Positions 12,769-22,820 of a DNA stretch of 64,000 bases are shown here, piece after piece. A model generated the notes under the pieces. It ran no database searches. It had not been told where the DNA came from and saw nothing but the letters and a program-made list of their open reading frames with translations. The translations under genes and the position numbers were made by a program. The first letter of the stretch is position 1, and each line of letters begins with the position of its first letter. The stretch is from assembly GCF_023065955.2 (NCBI RefSeq), contig NW_026622763.1:86223299-86287298 (forward strand), given 5' to 3'. This DNA comes from Ursus arctos. Lineage: Eukaryota; Chordata; Mammalia; Carnivora; Ursidae.

Positions 12769-12971
12769 TTTTTTTTTTTTTTCTTTTAAGATTTTATTTA
12801 TTCGACAGAGATAGAGACAGCCAGCAAGAGAGGGAACACAAGCAGGGGGAGTGGGAGAGGAAGAAGCAGGCTCCCAGCGGAGGAGCCTGACTTGGGGCTC
12901 GATCCCATAACGCCAGGATCACGCCCTGAGCCGAAGGCAGACGCTCAACCGCTGTGCCACCCAGGCGCCCC
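12769..12971 (-). mobile_element. CanSINE, young subtype
   Basis: The reverse complement runs from GGGGCGCCTGGGTGGCACAG to an A-tail (seen here as T15). A perfect 16-bp TSD, ACGGTGATCACTTTCT, lies at 12753-12768 and 12972-12987. The copy is very close to those at 3583-3796 and 52529-52730. Confidence 0.97.
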
Positions 12972-12987
12972 ACGGTGATCACTTTCT

Positions 12988-13792
12988 ATCTACACAACAT
13001 ATTTAACTTTATCATTGCCCTTCCCTTATCCCCTAACACACACTCATATCATTCTTGAAACTGATCCCGAAACTCGACAAGATAAATCATACATGCTACA
13101 ATCCGTAGAATACCAAAGAGAGCTAAAATATGTGATTTGTGGTGATGTTCATTTTGCATGGACTTTTAATGAAAAAGGAAACAGTTCATTTAATAATAAA
13201 ACCAAATTGTGATGGCCACTGTTTATTAATTCACCAGTATTTACTGTGCTCTAAATTTCTCTTTTATATGATTTCACTACTTGTTTTCTAAGTATAAATT
13301 CCAAGTCATTGGGAGCTATAGCCCTGCTGTTTTCCCACTTATTTTTCTGTCATTTCACTTAATAGCACTGAGCATCATGTGGACTGCGTGGGATTATTGC
13401 ACTTGGTATGAAAAAGCTAGTGGGAGGACAGCAACAGTTATGTTGAAATGAAAGTCTGGCACACATGCAAAACCATCTTCCAATTCTCTCCCATTTCCAT
13501 TTGGCCCTACTATCATATATTATTGCTAACACTGATTTTGTTATCACTCTGAGTGATTTAATTTTGTGACACGATAATTTTAAAAATCAATTGGTTTATC
13601 CTTAGAACTTTAGTAGAAAATGCATCATCAGATTTGAAATGGTGCAGAGCGAAGCAAGGTTGATCATTATGTTAATCACTGGTCACCAAACTTCCCAGTA
13701 TAAAGATTAAATCCACTGATTTCTCAGTGTGGATAGGAGTATAAGTGGCCACAGGATTAAAACTCATTTTGTATTATTTGTTTGCATTTATA
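12988..13792. other. Unique sequence, no feature recognised
   Basis: No repeat or gene signal was seen. Short frames of 62-65 codons lie on both strands and have no domain features. Confidence 0.5.
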
Positions 13793-14414
13793 GTTGATTC
13801 TTATTGTTTTCAGATTCCGTATTTGTAAATTTGCTTACCCACTAAAATTTATTTGTAATGCAAAATCGGTACTCACAGTGCTTTTTGATCACTTATGGAA
13901 GTGCACAGAGCAGGGACAAATGTGAGTCACCCAAAAAGCATATCCGCAGCTGAGATGGAACAAAGTGATATTCTGCCTTCTTATATCAGCTGTCTTATTG
14001 TACATAAGCATCTTTGTCATGATCTATTTAGTGTCAGATATTCTGCATTTTTGTGTTTTGTTGTGGTTTCATGTATAAAATGATCCCCAACCATAATGAT
14101 AAAGGGCCATCTACCATTCCTAAATGGAAGATGGCTGTGATGTGCCTTCTGGAGAAAATATATGTGTTAGATAAGCTTCATTCGAACAAAAATTATAGTG
14201 CCATTGGCTGTGAGTTCAATGTTAATGAATCATCAGTAATATTAAACAAGGTGTCTTTAAACAGAAACATACAAAAAACAAGGGTATTTATTAATTGGTT
14301 GATGAAAATGTGATGAGGCTTGTAGGAACCTAACCCTGTATTCTCCCTAAGAGCAATGGGCTGTATTCTCAGTGATTTTATTGGACAGAACTGCCACAAA
14401 TAAGGAGAATTTAC
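13793..14414 (+). mobile_element. Tigger-like (pogo/Tc1-mariner) DNA transposon remnant
   Basis: The ends form imperfect terminal inverted repeats: TTGATTCTTATT at the left, and AATAAGGAGAATTTA at the right, which is roughly its complement. Between them a plus frame (14053-14313) encodes a recognisable helix-turn-helix-like stretch, with VLDKLHS, YSAIGCEFNVNESS and VSLNRN. Pogo-type transposases carry such N-terminal DNA-binding domains. No DDE catalytic part remains, so this is an internally deleted relic. The family name is from recognition, not alignment. Confidence 0.55.
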
Positions 14415-14789
14415 CAAATATTGGATATTTCATCATCTTTAGAAAGGACAGATGAGGGTTTCAAGGAAGATATTACTACATGTAAGGTTTTTTTTAATGA
14501 GATGCTATGTTTCACCACATGTCTCAATGCTCATCATATCCTCCCTTTAAAAAAAATAAGACTTTTAATTGCTTTAAAAAAAAAAAAGCCAGTTCTTAAT
14601 TATTGTTTTACCTTACTGTTGATAGGGTGTCACCTGAAGCTATTTCCTAATCTAAAGCTCAGCAAAGAGTGACTTGTTCAGTGTCCACTGGAAGCTAGCT
14701 GGTGTTCGTGGCCCTTGACTGCCCACAGGTACCCTGCAGTCTTCCAGATTGGCCACATCCCTTATTTGACAAGAGCACCGCTACCTGCA
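14415..14789. other. Unique sequence, no feature recognised
   Basis: Contains an A-rich patch at 14548-14588. The 83-codon frame at 14421-14672 runs across it and shows no domain. Confidence 0.45.
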
Positions 14790-14960
14790 GCAGAAAGAAC
14801 ATAAATGGGCTTAAATTCAAGCTTTACCCATTTGTGCTTAAACAATCTAGAATGAGTTATTTACCTTCCCGAGTTTCTCTTTCTCTCTTCCTCTGTAAAA
14901 TGGAGATAATAATACCAATTTACAAAGGAAACATTTTCTTTACTAGAACCATTATCTAGA
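14790..14960 (+). mobile_element. MIR SINE remnant
   Basis: AGTTATTTACCTTCCCGAGT, then CTCTGTAAAATGGAGATAAT and TACCAATTTACAAAGG, follow the MIR core in forward orientation. Confidence 0.65.
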
Positions 14961-16015
14961 AACCCATAGCCATGGAATAAGCTTGGGGGTGAGATGGGTA
15001 GGGAACAAAGTTACTCTAGCATTTGCCCCAGTTCTATGTTTCTGGGACGTTGTCTCAATTTTACTAACACTGCTAGCATTTGGGATCTTCTCAGGCATGA
15101 ACTCTAGTTCACAGTAGTTGAATCGGAAATCTGGAGGGTGTAAACGAGGCTTCCCTTATGCTTTTGTCTTTTCCACATTTGTGTCCTTTTTATTTTTTCC
15201 TTATAATTTAGTAATCGGCAGCCTTATAATTTAGTAAAATCAGCAGCCTAGAAAAAACTAAGTTCCAGTTGTGCTAATGAATTTAATTTGGGATTTCTGG
15301 CCAGGTAAAGAATAGAGCTGGAAATGGAGGGTAGACACAGTTAATGGGGCGACACCCAAGAAACATTAGGGGACAAAGTTGAATTTTTTCATTAGGCATA
15401 ATTTCCTACTGGGAAGAGTACCAAAGTGGTTGTCACAGGGACTGGATTTAACAATAGATATAAAAGTGTTCAATACAGTAATATGGCACATCCTTCTGAG
15501 GCGTTTTGACAAGTTTAAACACATATGCTAAAGTTAGGTATTTTAAAAACTTTTTCATAAGAAACCAAATTCTAGTAGAAAAGGGGAGAGTGATAAGATC
15601 ATTTAAAAAGTTATACCCACTAGTTCGATCCATCGAGTTGAAGACATAGAATGTAATATAATCATATAACTTTTTTATGAAATCCGTGGTAGGAATAATG
15701 ATTCCTGTTTTACCAGAGGCAAAGAGACATGTGCATTTTTCCAAATCATGGATAGAATTTAAATTAGGACTGAAAACTTTCAGTTCCTACACACAATCAG
15801 TGCTAAAGGAAACTTGTTGCGTGAATTAATGTCGTTGGTTGAATTCTACTACTCCCTAAAATATGTCACATTTCATAATTTTTTAAGTCTCAGAGAAATC
15901 TGTGCTCATTGCAAGACAATAAAGAAAACTACTTCTGTAAATAGTGTTAAATGACTCCTGCTGGCTGGTGGAATCAGGGAAAAGGGAATCTTAGCCACCA
16001 ATTTATTTCCTGATT
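14961..16015. other. Unique sequence with a possible MIR fragment
   Basis: No gene is seen. ATGATTCCTGTTTTACCAGA near 15697 may be a reversed MIR core. A 98-codon minus frame (15448-15744) spans it and lacks domain features. Near 15202-15240 the text TTATAATTTAGTAA occurs twice, a small local duplication. Confidence 0.45.
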
Positions 16016-16130
16016 CAGAAAATGACTCACTATGTAACTTTGTGAACGTTGCTTAACCTTTTAGCATTCCAGTTTCTACAGCTGAAAAACAGGGATAATA
16101 TTTGTCCACCTTACAATGGTAAATTCTCTA
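16016..16130 (+). mobile_element. MIR SINE remnant
   Basis: ACTATGTAACTTTGTGAACG, then TTGCTTAACCTTTTAGCATT and CAGGGATAATATTTG, match the forward MIR core. Confidence 0.6.
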
Positions 16131-17011
16131 AAAATAAAAATAAAAACTTAATCTCCTATCAAGGGACAGTAAAGCTGGTTTTTCATGTACTTGAGATATC
16201 ACTGACACATTCACAAAACAGTTTCTGCCAAAGTTGTATGGTTAATGCTTCCAGATCACCTCCCTAAACACCACATTGTGCACTGAACTCTTTTTATCCT
16301 GCCCTGAATCAGAATGGTAATTGCCGTGGGGTGTGTTCAACATGACTGATGAGGCGCACCATGCAGCCTGTATCGCCCGCCTATGCCAGAGAGCTTTCTG
16401 CATGGTTGTCAAGGAAGACAAAACTCAGCAGAAGGAGAAAGATCCATACGGTGGGAATAAACTTTCTCCTTGAATTTTGATTCTGGAAAATACAATGAAA
16501 ATTATGAATGAGCCAATTTCATTTGCAGTCTTCCTGCCATAATATACAACTGTTGTGTTTCCCTCATATTCTGGATATCATAATTTAGGAATAAGATGAA
16601 CATGTCCTCTCTTGTGCTTATTTTCTCCTTCCCCTCCTTATAAATTTGATTTTCTTTTGTTTCTGAAGAACAGTTATTTATGATCGCTAGCTCAGGCTCC
16701 TCCTGTATCTGTTGCTTGACGTATCGATATTTTTGCCCATTATTCTCCCAGCGGGCAATGATTGGAGTTCATTAAAGTAGAGTCCCTGTGTCCCTTCAAC
16801 TTTTCTTCTTAATCATCTATTGCTTATATGGAGTTTTACTTTTAAATGACAAATTCCAGTATACCTTAACTAGATTGAGACAGAATGTTATTACCACCAA
16901 GAGACAACAAGCAGGCAATATCAAACCTCATGACTCTCTACCTAGGCTAGAGTCCTCCTGTAGGGAGGTGTGGAATTGACATCAAAAATAGGTGTATGGG
17001 ATAGGTATAGA

Positions 17012-17014
<3 letters not shown>
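16131..17014. other. Unique sequence, no feature recognised
   Basis: No repeat is recognised. A few CpGs cluster at about 16320-16460, but without promoter-like structure. Confidence 0.45.

Positions 17015-17053
<39 letters not shown>
17015..17053 (+). repeat. (CA)n microsatellite
   Basis: Thirty-nine bases of uninterrupted CA dinucleotide. It is probably length-polymorphic. Confidence 0.98.
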
Positions 17054-17054
<1 letters not shown>

Positions 17055-18740
17055 AATGGGGCTGTCAAACACAACTGGACAACATCAGGGCTCCAAATTG
17101 AAAAGCTGTGGAGAGAAATAAGGCTGTTTAGAAAATAATTAAGATTTTACATTATAAAAACAAAGCAGACTTTTCCAAATGTAAACACTTTGAGAGAGAA
17201 AAAAATAAAGTGACTTTCTCAAACACCATGTGCCCATTACACAAAAGAACGTTTTCTTATTTTGTATTGAGCTGTAATTTAATGCCATTGCTCTCAACAC
17301 AGTGACTAGCCTCATCCGTAAAGCTAGATTTGGATTTTGAAAATTTGCCTTCACAATCCATCACTGCACGTCAGAGCAGAGTCATTAGTGTTCACATTTA
17401 TGTGTCCAGAAGTATGGATATCTGAGTGTAAATATTAAATCCATATGTGACTAGAAGTAAAAAAAAATGAATGGTCATTGTGTAGTGAGCACACTGTCAA
17501 GGTGTTTAGATGTTGTTAATATAACATAATGTACCCAGAAAACTTAGACAATACTTCAAGGGCAATGTTGTTCCATGCCAGTATTTTCCAACCTGTTTTC
17601 CTTAAAATATGTGAGATATTATTTTGTACTGCCAAAAAGTTTCATGTTTTGAGAACTGCTGCTTACTACATATGCCCCTCTCTTGGAAACTCATAATATA
17701 CATTAGTCTAATCCAAAATTATGTAGAAGGCAATAACTTTCTTTAACTCAGCCTTCCCCAGAATTGCTTGACCTACGGCCATCTTTTATATTTTTATTTT
17801 TCTGGGAATATCTAATAGAAGCTTTCAGACCCTCTGACGCAGTTTGGAAAATATATTCTGTAATTGAGTTTTCAATCCCTTTAATGTAGGTTGAATTTCT
17901 GACTCTACTCTTTCATCAGTAATTCCTTCAACACATTCTAAACTGTATATTTAAATTTTAAATACAACTAACTTCCCTATTAGCAGAGACCTATTTTAGG
18001 CGTGACCTGGGAAAGGATTAACTACAATTCCTTTTTCTTCTGAATCTTCCTTTAGAGAATTTGTGGGCAAGCAGCTTCCTCATTTTGATGGTGAGCAAGC
18101 AGAAAGTATTTGTTTAATTGAATCAGAGTATTCCAATATCAGAAACTTCTATTTCCTACAATAAAGATTATTCCAAAGGGCAAAATGAAAGAGCAGGTTA
18201 AATTATTTTTCCTTTCATTTTTACATATTCTGTTTAAAGAGTATCTGACAAAGACATTGAGGCATCTTAGCTGCTTATCATGTTTATCTGCCAATCCCTG
18301 TGCTTTGAACACTAAACTGTCCCAACCACACAGGTGTCTCTGAAGATGTGAATTAACAGGGAATTTACCCAGCAGAAGCTGAAATGTGGTCTAGCCATTC
18401 TCTTTAAAAAATAAAAAGAAAAGTATATAAAGTTCATACCTACTTTCCTTGATGAATATTAGCATGTTTTGTTTTTCTTCTCCCCACGCCTTCCCCTACT
18501 CCAGTCTCTTCCTTTCCAGAATAACTGGGGTTATTCTCTTCTAGTTTTGTTGTTAAGCATGATTTTGCTTTCACTTTTTCAGACAGGATCATAGAATCAT
18601 AGAGTCTCAAAAGTCCATTTTCACATAAATTTTCCTCTCCCAAACTCAAATCCTTCCTTCCAATGTTGCATGCATTTTATTACATGAGTCTCATGTATTT
18701 TGGAGGTATCTTCAGGGGAGTAGTGACATTCTCAAGTGTT
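17054..18740. other. Unique AT-rich sequence, no feature recognised
   Basis: No gene or clear transposon is seen. A pyrimidine-rich patch lies at about 18474-18515. Confidence 0.45.
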
Positions 18741-18755
18741 TCAGTCCCTATTTTA

Positions 18756-18948
18756 CTTTTTTTTAAGATTTTATTTATTTATTTATTTGACAGAGAGAAA
18801 GAGCACAAGCAGGGGGAGCAGCAGAGGGAAGGGAGAAGCAGGCTCCCTGCAGAGCAGGGAGCCAGATGTAGGGCTTGATCCCAGGACCCTGGGATCATGA
18901 CCTGAGCGGAAGGCAGGCACTTAACTGACTGAGCCACCCAGGCACCCC
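18756..18948 (-). mobile_element. CanSINE inserted in a MIR-like sequence
   Basis: The reverse complement starts GGGGTGCCTGGGTGGCTCAG. A perfect 15-bp TSD, TCAGTCCCTATTTTA, lies at 18741-18755 and 18949-18963. The host text (CCCTATTTTA, then AGGTGGAAGACAG and GTGACTTATGCACTGTCAT) looks like a reversed MIR core split by the insertion. Confidence 0.95.
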
Positions 18949-18963
18949 TCAGTCCCTATTTTA

Positions 18964-20207
18964 AAGGTGGAAGACAGAACATGGAGACTAGGTGACTTAT
19001 GCACTGTCATATAGTGAGTCACCAACTTCCCTGAAGAAGGAGACATTTTCTCTATCCATTTACACAAACTTTTTTTTCTTTTCTGTTTTTGCTATGGACT
19101 TTGTATCCATTGTCAAATATGCTTAGATCAGTTAGAGAAACACACACACACACATACACGCACATATCCCTTTGCAATATTGCAGCATTCATTATCCTTG
19201 AATTTTTATAAACATTCAATTAGCATTTGTATCAGGTCAATGCTAGTTTCCCTGTTATGCAAACCCACACCCATACTAAGAGACTCTAGGTTAGGAACAC
19301 AGTGATAATATGACTACTTGGTTTCGGTGTTTGCGCACAAGAAGCCCCAGGTCATTTCCAGAAAAAATGAAAGATTCTGAGGACAGCCTCACCAATGAAA
19401 ATGAGCACTCCCCCACCCCCAGTAATGAAGAAAAAAAAAGCAACTATGATAAAGGGTGAAGAGAATATGGGATTATAGAATATTAAAAATAGACAATGAA
19501 TTAATTCTCCATTAAATCAAGAAAGTTGTAAAGCTAAATTTGGGATGCATTGAATAAGTGGCTTCATGTGAATTTTGGGTGCTTAGGGAGAGGAAGTACC
19601 CCGAGATGAAGAGACATATCATCTCCATGACAGCTAGGACCACCCTGCCCCTTGAAATTTAGATGATGCTTGTGCAGATTCCCACAATTTCAAGGCTTAT
19701 ATACTTCCAGGACTGCTCCTGTAATTTCCACGGAGCAAAAGCTGACAGGAAGTCCTCTGCTTCTGGACTCCTGTGACCCCACTGTGGCCCCTGCTAAGCA
19801 CAGAGAGGATATTCAGCCCTTCCCAGATTTCCACCAAACACCTCCTCCCATAAGAGATGTATAGATGGGACCCAGCATATGGGTGGGGCTGGGAGGAGTT
19901 TTTAACAGAGTTTACATTGAAGTAATACAAATACTTCTAAATCAAACTTTAAGAAGCTCCATTCGTAACTACTCAAATATCTTTTATTGTACACAGACCA
20001 TCTCCTCCCCTGCGCCCCACCCTGCCCCGGAAATCAGGAGGGCTTTTTTGCTTGCCCTTTCAGCCCTGTAGTTCCCAAACACTATGTCACTCTTTCCCTT
20101 TTTTGCACCAATCTCATCCCGCTGCCCACCCCCCTTCTCATAACAACTACTTTTCACTTCCTCAAGCTGAGGGATTGAGCCTTCTCTCGGAAGCCCACCC
20201 ACCCCCT
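18964..20207. other. Mostly unique sequence
   Basis: After the MIR-like remainder (to about 19025) no feature is recognised. A short CA-rich patch lies at 19141-19166. Overlapping frames of 63-77 codons on both strands at about 19670-20200 show no domain. Confidence 0.45.
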
Positions 20208-20382
20208 CAGGGTCTCATTTTCTTTTTTTTTTTTTTTAATGATTTTTTTTTTATTATATTATGTTAGTCACCATACAGTACATCCCCGATTTCCAATGTA
20301 AAGTTCGATGATTCATTAGTTGCATATAACACCCAGTGCACCATGCAATACGTGCCCTCCTTACTACCCATCACCGGTCTAT

Positions 20383-20405
20383 CCCATTCCCCCACCCCCC
20401 TCCCC
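20383..20405 (-). other. G-quadruplex motif in L1 3'UTR
   Basis: On the L1 sense strand there are four G-runs of at least 3 with loops of 1-3 bases (on plus: CCC-ATT-CCCCC-A-CCCCCC-T-CCCC). L1 3'UTRs are known to carry such polypurine tracts. Confidence 0.75.
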
Positions 20406-20516
20406 TCTGAGGCCCTCAGTTTGTTTCTCATAGTCCATAGTCTCTCATGTTTCATTCCCCCTTCTGATTACCGCCCCTTTCTTTATCCTTTCTTCCCCTA
20501 CCGATCATCCTAGCTC

Positions 20517-20883
20517 TTATGTTCCATAGATGAGTGAAATCATATGATAGTTGTCTTTCTCTGCTTGACTTATTTCACTTAGCATTATCTCCTCCATTGC
20601 CATCCATGTTGCAGCAAATGTTGAGAAATCGTTCTTTCTGATAGCTGAGTAATATTCCATTGTATATATGGACCACAACTTCTTAATCCAGTCATCTGTT
20701 GAAGGGCATCTCGGCTCCTTCCACGATTTAGCTATTGTGGACAATGCTGCTATGAACATTGGGGTGCATATGGCCCTTCTCTTCACTACGTCTGTATCTT
20801 TGGGGTAAACACCCAGTAGTGCAATAGCTGGGTCATAGGGTAGCTCAATTTTTAACTTTTTAAGGGACCTCCACACTGTTTTC
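20517..20883 (-). pseudogene. L1 ORF2 C-terminal fragment (uninterrupted)
   Basis: About 122 codons of open ORF2 C-terminus run uninterrupted to a TAA at 20517-20519. The fragment contains the conserved LPYDPAIALLGVYPK-like, MFIAAL, WIKKLWSIYTMEYYSAIRK and AEKDNYHMISLIYGT segments. The endonuclease and reverse transcriptase domains are absent through 5' truncation, so the fragment has no activity. Lack of stops reflects a young insertion rather than selection. The frame runs a few codons into the flank (20894). Confidence 0.9.
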
Positions 20884-20899
20884 CAGGGTCTCATTTTCT

Positions 20900-21269
20900 A
20901 TTCCAAACATCCAATAATGGGTTTTCCCTTAACAGTGGGGTTCTGGGGCCACCTCTTTACAGATGGAATTTCACCCATGTCACAGTTTTGCCCAGGGCCA
21001 CTCGCTGTTTCTTCTCTCTCAGAGGCAAGGCCACTTAAAGACTAATTTTTGTGAAAAAGTTATTCATCAAATTCAGGTGCTCAGTTAGAGTGAGACTTTC
21101 TCTATTCTCCCAAAATTTTGCAATTTTGTTGAATTTGATGAGAAAATTGGGATAAGAAAACTGACCCCACAAGTGAATCAATCATGCCCACTGAGCACAC
21201 TCGCTGCCCTGTAACAGTGTTGCAAGCTGGGGTGGAAGGGTGTTACAAGAGACCAGAAGCTCCCTAGCT
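20900..21269. other. Unique sequence, no feature recognised
   Basis: No repeat or gene signal is seen. Confidence 0.4.
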
Positions 21270-21440
21270 GCAGGGTCCAAGTGTGAATTCTGGCTCGTCT
21301 CCTGCTGTGCATCCTGGGGCAATTCCTTACTCTCTAAGTACCTCAGTTTCCCCCTCTGTAAAATAGTAGAACGCACCTTGTCGTAAAGACTAAATGAGTT
21401 AATACGTAGGAGCATTTTGAAAAATACTGGTCACCTGTAA
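21270..21440 (+). mobile_element. MIR SINE remnant
   Basis: Forward MIR: GAATTCTGGCTCGTCTCCTG, then CTCAGTTTCCCCCTCTGTAA and AATGAGTTAATACGTAGGAG. It is one of the better-preserved MIRs here. Confidence 0.8.
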
Positions 21441-21702
21441 GTGGGAGCTGGTTTTGTTTTGATTTGGACAAATGACAAAAGGCTAGAGAAGGGCTGGGCA
21501 AAACACAGACAGCAACAGAACTCCTTTGGCAGAAGTTTTCCCCATGGGAGGTAAAAGAGATGGTTGATGTTAACTATTGTAAGAGTTTGGAAAACTCCAC
21601 TTAGGAATTAGTGCTTTTTGCAGGGTCTTTGGCTATAAACTTTTGTAGGTTGAAATCCTAAAGAAAAGCTAGGGGTCTCTCTAGCCCCAGTATTTCATAG
21701 CT

Positions 21703-21742
21703 GGGCTTTTTTTTTTTTTTTTAATATAAACAAGGCTTTATT
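21703..21742 (-). other. Oligo-T tract with reversed AATAAA: possible retrocopy 3' end
   Basis: A T-rich run ending at 21722 is followed after about 14 bases by TTTATT (21737-21742). On the minus strand this reads AATAAA shortly before a poly-A run. I could not identify a parent transcript or a TSD. Confidence 0.3.
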
Positions 21743-21904
21743 TTATGAGTGAATTTAAGTATTTTCACAAAACTAGATCCCAGTTTCAATTGAAATGGAT
21801 TTTTATTCCTCTCATGTAGTAATCTTTTATTTTCCGAACAAAGTGAACCTAAAAATCTTTGAGGAAAAAAAAGAGCACGAATGCATATGCTTCACATAAG
21901 GCTT

Positions 21905-21995
21905 ACTCACTATCTCTCTGAAGAATGTCTGTCTTGTAATCTCCCATCTCTAGTGCCTAGCATATAGTACATGCTCAGTAATTACCGTTTGGTTT
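21905..21995 (+). mobile_element. L2 3'-end fragment
   Basis: CTCTAGTGCCTAGCATATAG followed by TACATGCTCAGTAATTA fits the L2 3' terminal segment. Confidence 0.55.
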
Positions 21996-22070
21996 GATGT
22001 TCATCTTAAAAAAAAAAAAAATCTGTTTTAAAGACCTGTTTTAAAAGACTGGCAAGTTCCACACAGGCTT

Positions 22071-22094
22071 AGCAGCAGCAGCAACAACAGCAAT
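22071..22094 (+). repeat. Short CAG/CAA triplet repeat
   Basis: AGCAGCAGCAGCAACAACAG: about eight interrupted triplets, with no coding context. Confidence 0.8.
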
Positions 22095-22569
22095 TTAGAT
22101 AACTTTTCCATCCAATTCTGGGGAGACTTAATCACTTGGGTTTGTATGTTAATTTGCTGCACTTCTAACCACACAGGAGCCTTAGATCAGGGAGTAGTAA
22201 GTGAGAAAAGAATATACTTGTTCTCATTTTCAAGTGTCCTAGGATAAATTGTATTCTATTCACTGGTGTCAGAAAAAAAATCAATACAGATCATAACAGT
22301 AAAAATATTCATTATTTGTGAAGGAGAAAGAGGCAAAAAACAAAATAAACCAAAAACCCACAACACTGGGGAACCACAGGTAGTCAAAGCATATCAGGAG
22401 CACCATTTGTACGAAACCTGTGAAATATCCCCTGATATTGTTCAAAAGGTGGCCTTGAAGAATACCTTTGGTGTCTAAAATTTTAACTGATTTGCTTAAT
22501 GGTCACAGACAGCTCATTCATTTTTCTGTGTCTCTTGTACTCCTGGGGTGATCACATTTAAAATGATGA

Positions 22570-22820
22570 GAACCAACATTTTTTAGTACTTAGTATGTGT
22601 CTAGCACAGTCTAAACAGTTCACGCATATTAACTAATTTTATTTTTATAAAAACTCCCATTAAATAACTACTCTTATGCCCATTCTACAGATCAGAAAAC
22701 TCAAGTCAAACAAACAAACAAAAAACTCACCCAAGGTTATGTGGGTAGTAAGTGGTGGAGCTAGGGTTCAAATGCATGTGACCAGTTTCTAACATCTGAG
22801 GTACTATAATACTATCTGAT
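22570..22820 (-). mobile_element. MIR SINE remnant with (CAAA)n insert
   Basis: Reversed MIR over nearly full length: AGTACTTAGTATGTGTCTAG, then TTATGCCCATTCTACAGATC, CCCAAGGTTATGTGGGTAGT and GGAGCTAGGGTTCAAATGC. A (CAAA)n stretch at about 22706-22722 expands the middle. Confidence 0.8.

Larger units (their letters stand above)
20224..20883 (-). mobile_element. LINE-1 3' end, young, 5'-truncated
   Basis: Minus-strand L1 with the A-tail at left (T-rich from 20224), a 3'UTR containing a polypurine tract (C-rich on plus at 20383-20405) and the end of ORF2. A perfect 16-bp TSD (CAGGGTCTCATTTTCT) lies at 20208-20223 and 20884-20899. A 5' truncation with a long perfect TSD is the hallmark of recent target-primed reverse transcription. 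Confidence 0.97.

Noticed and set aside
12769..12971. tRNA-like A/B boxes in CanSINEs as tRNA genes
   Set aside because: The tRNA-Lys-related heads belong to SINEs with tails and TSDs; no intact cloverleaf or 3' acceptor is present.
17015..17053. Regular repeats considered as a CRISPR array
   Set aside because: Simple dinucleotide repeat without spacers; vertebrate DNA.
22071..22094. CAG/CAA repeat as polyglutamine coding
   Set aside because: Not within an open frame of useful length and short.
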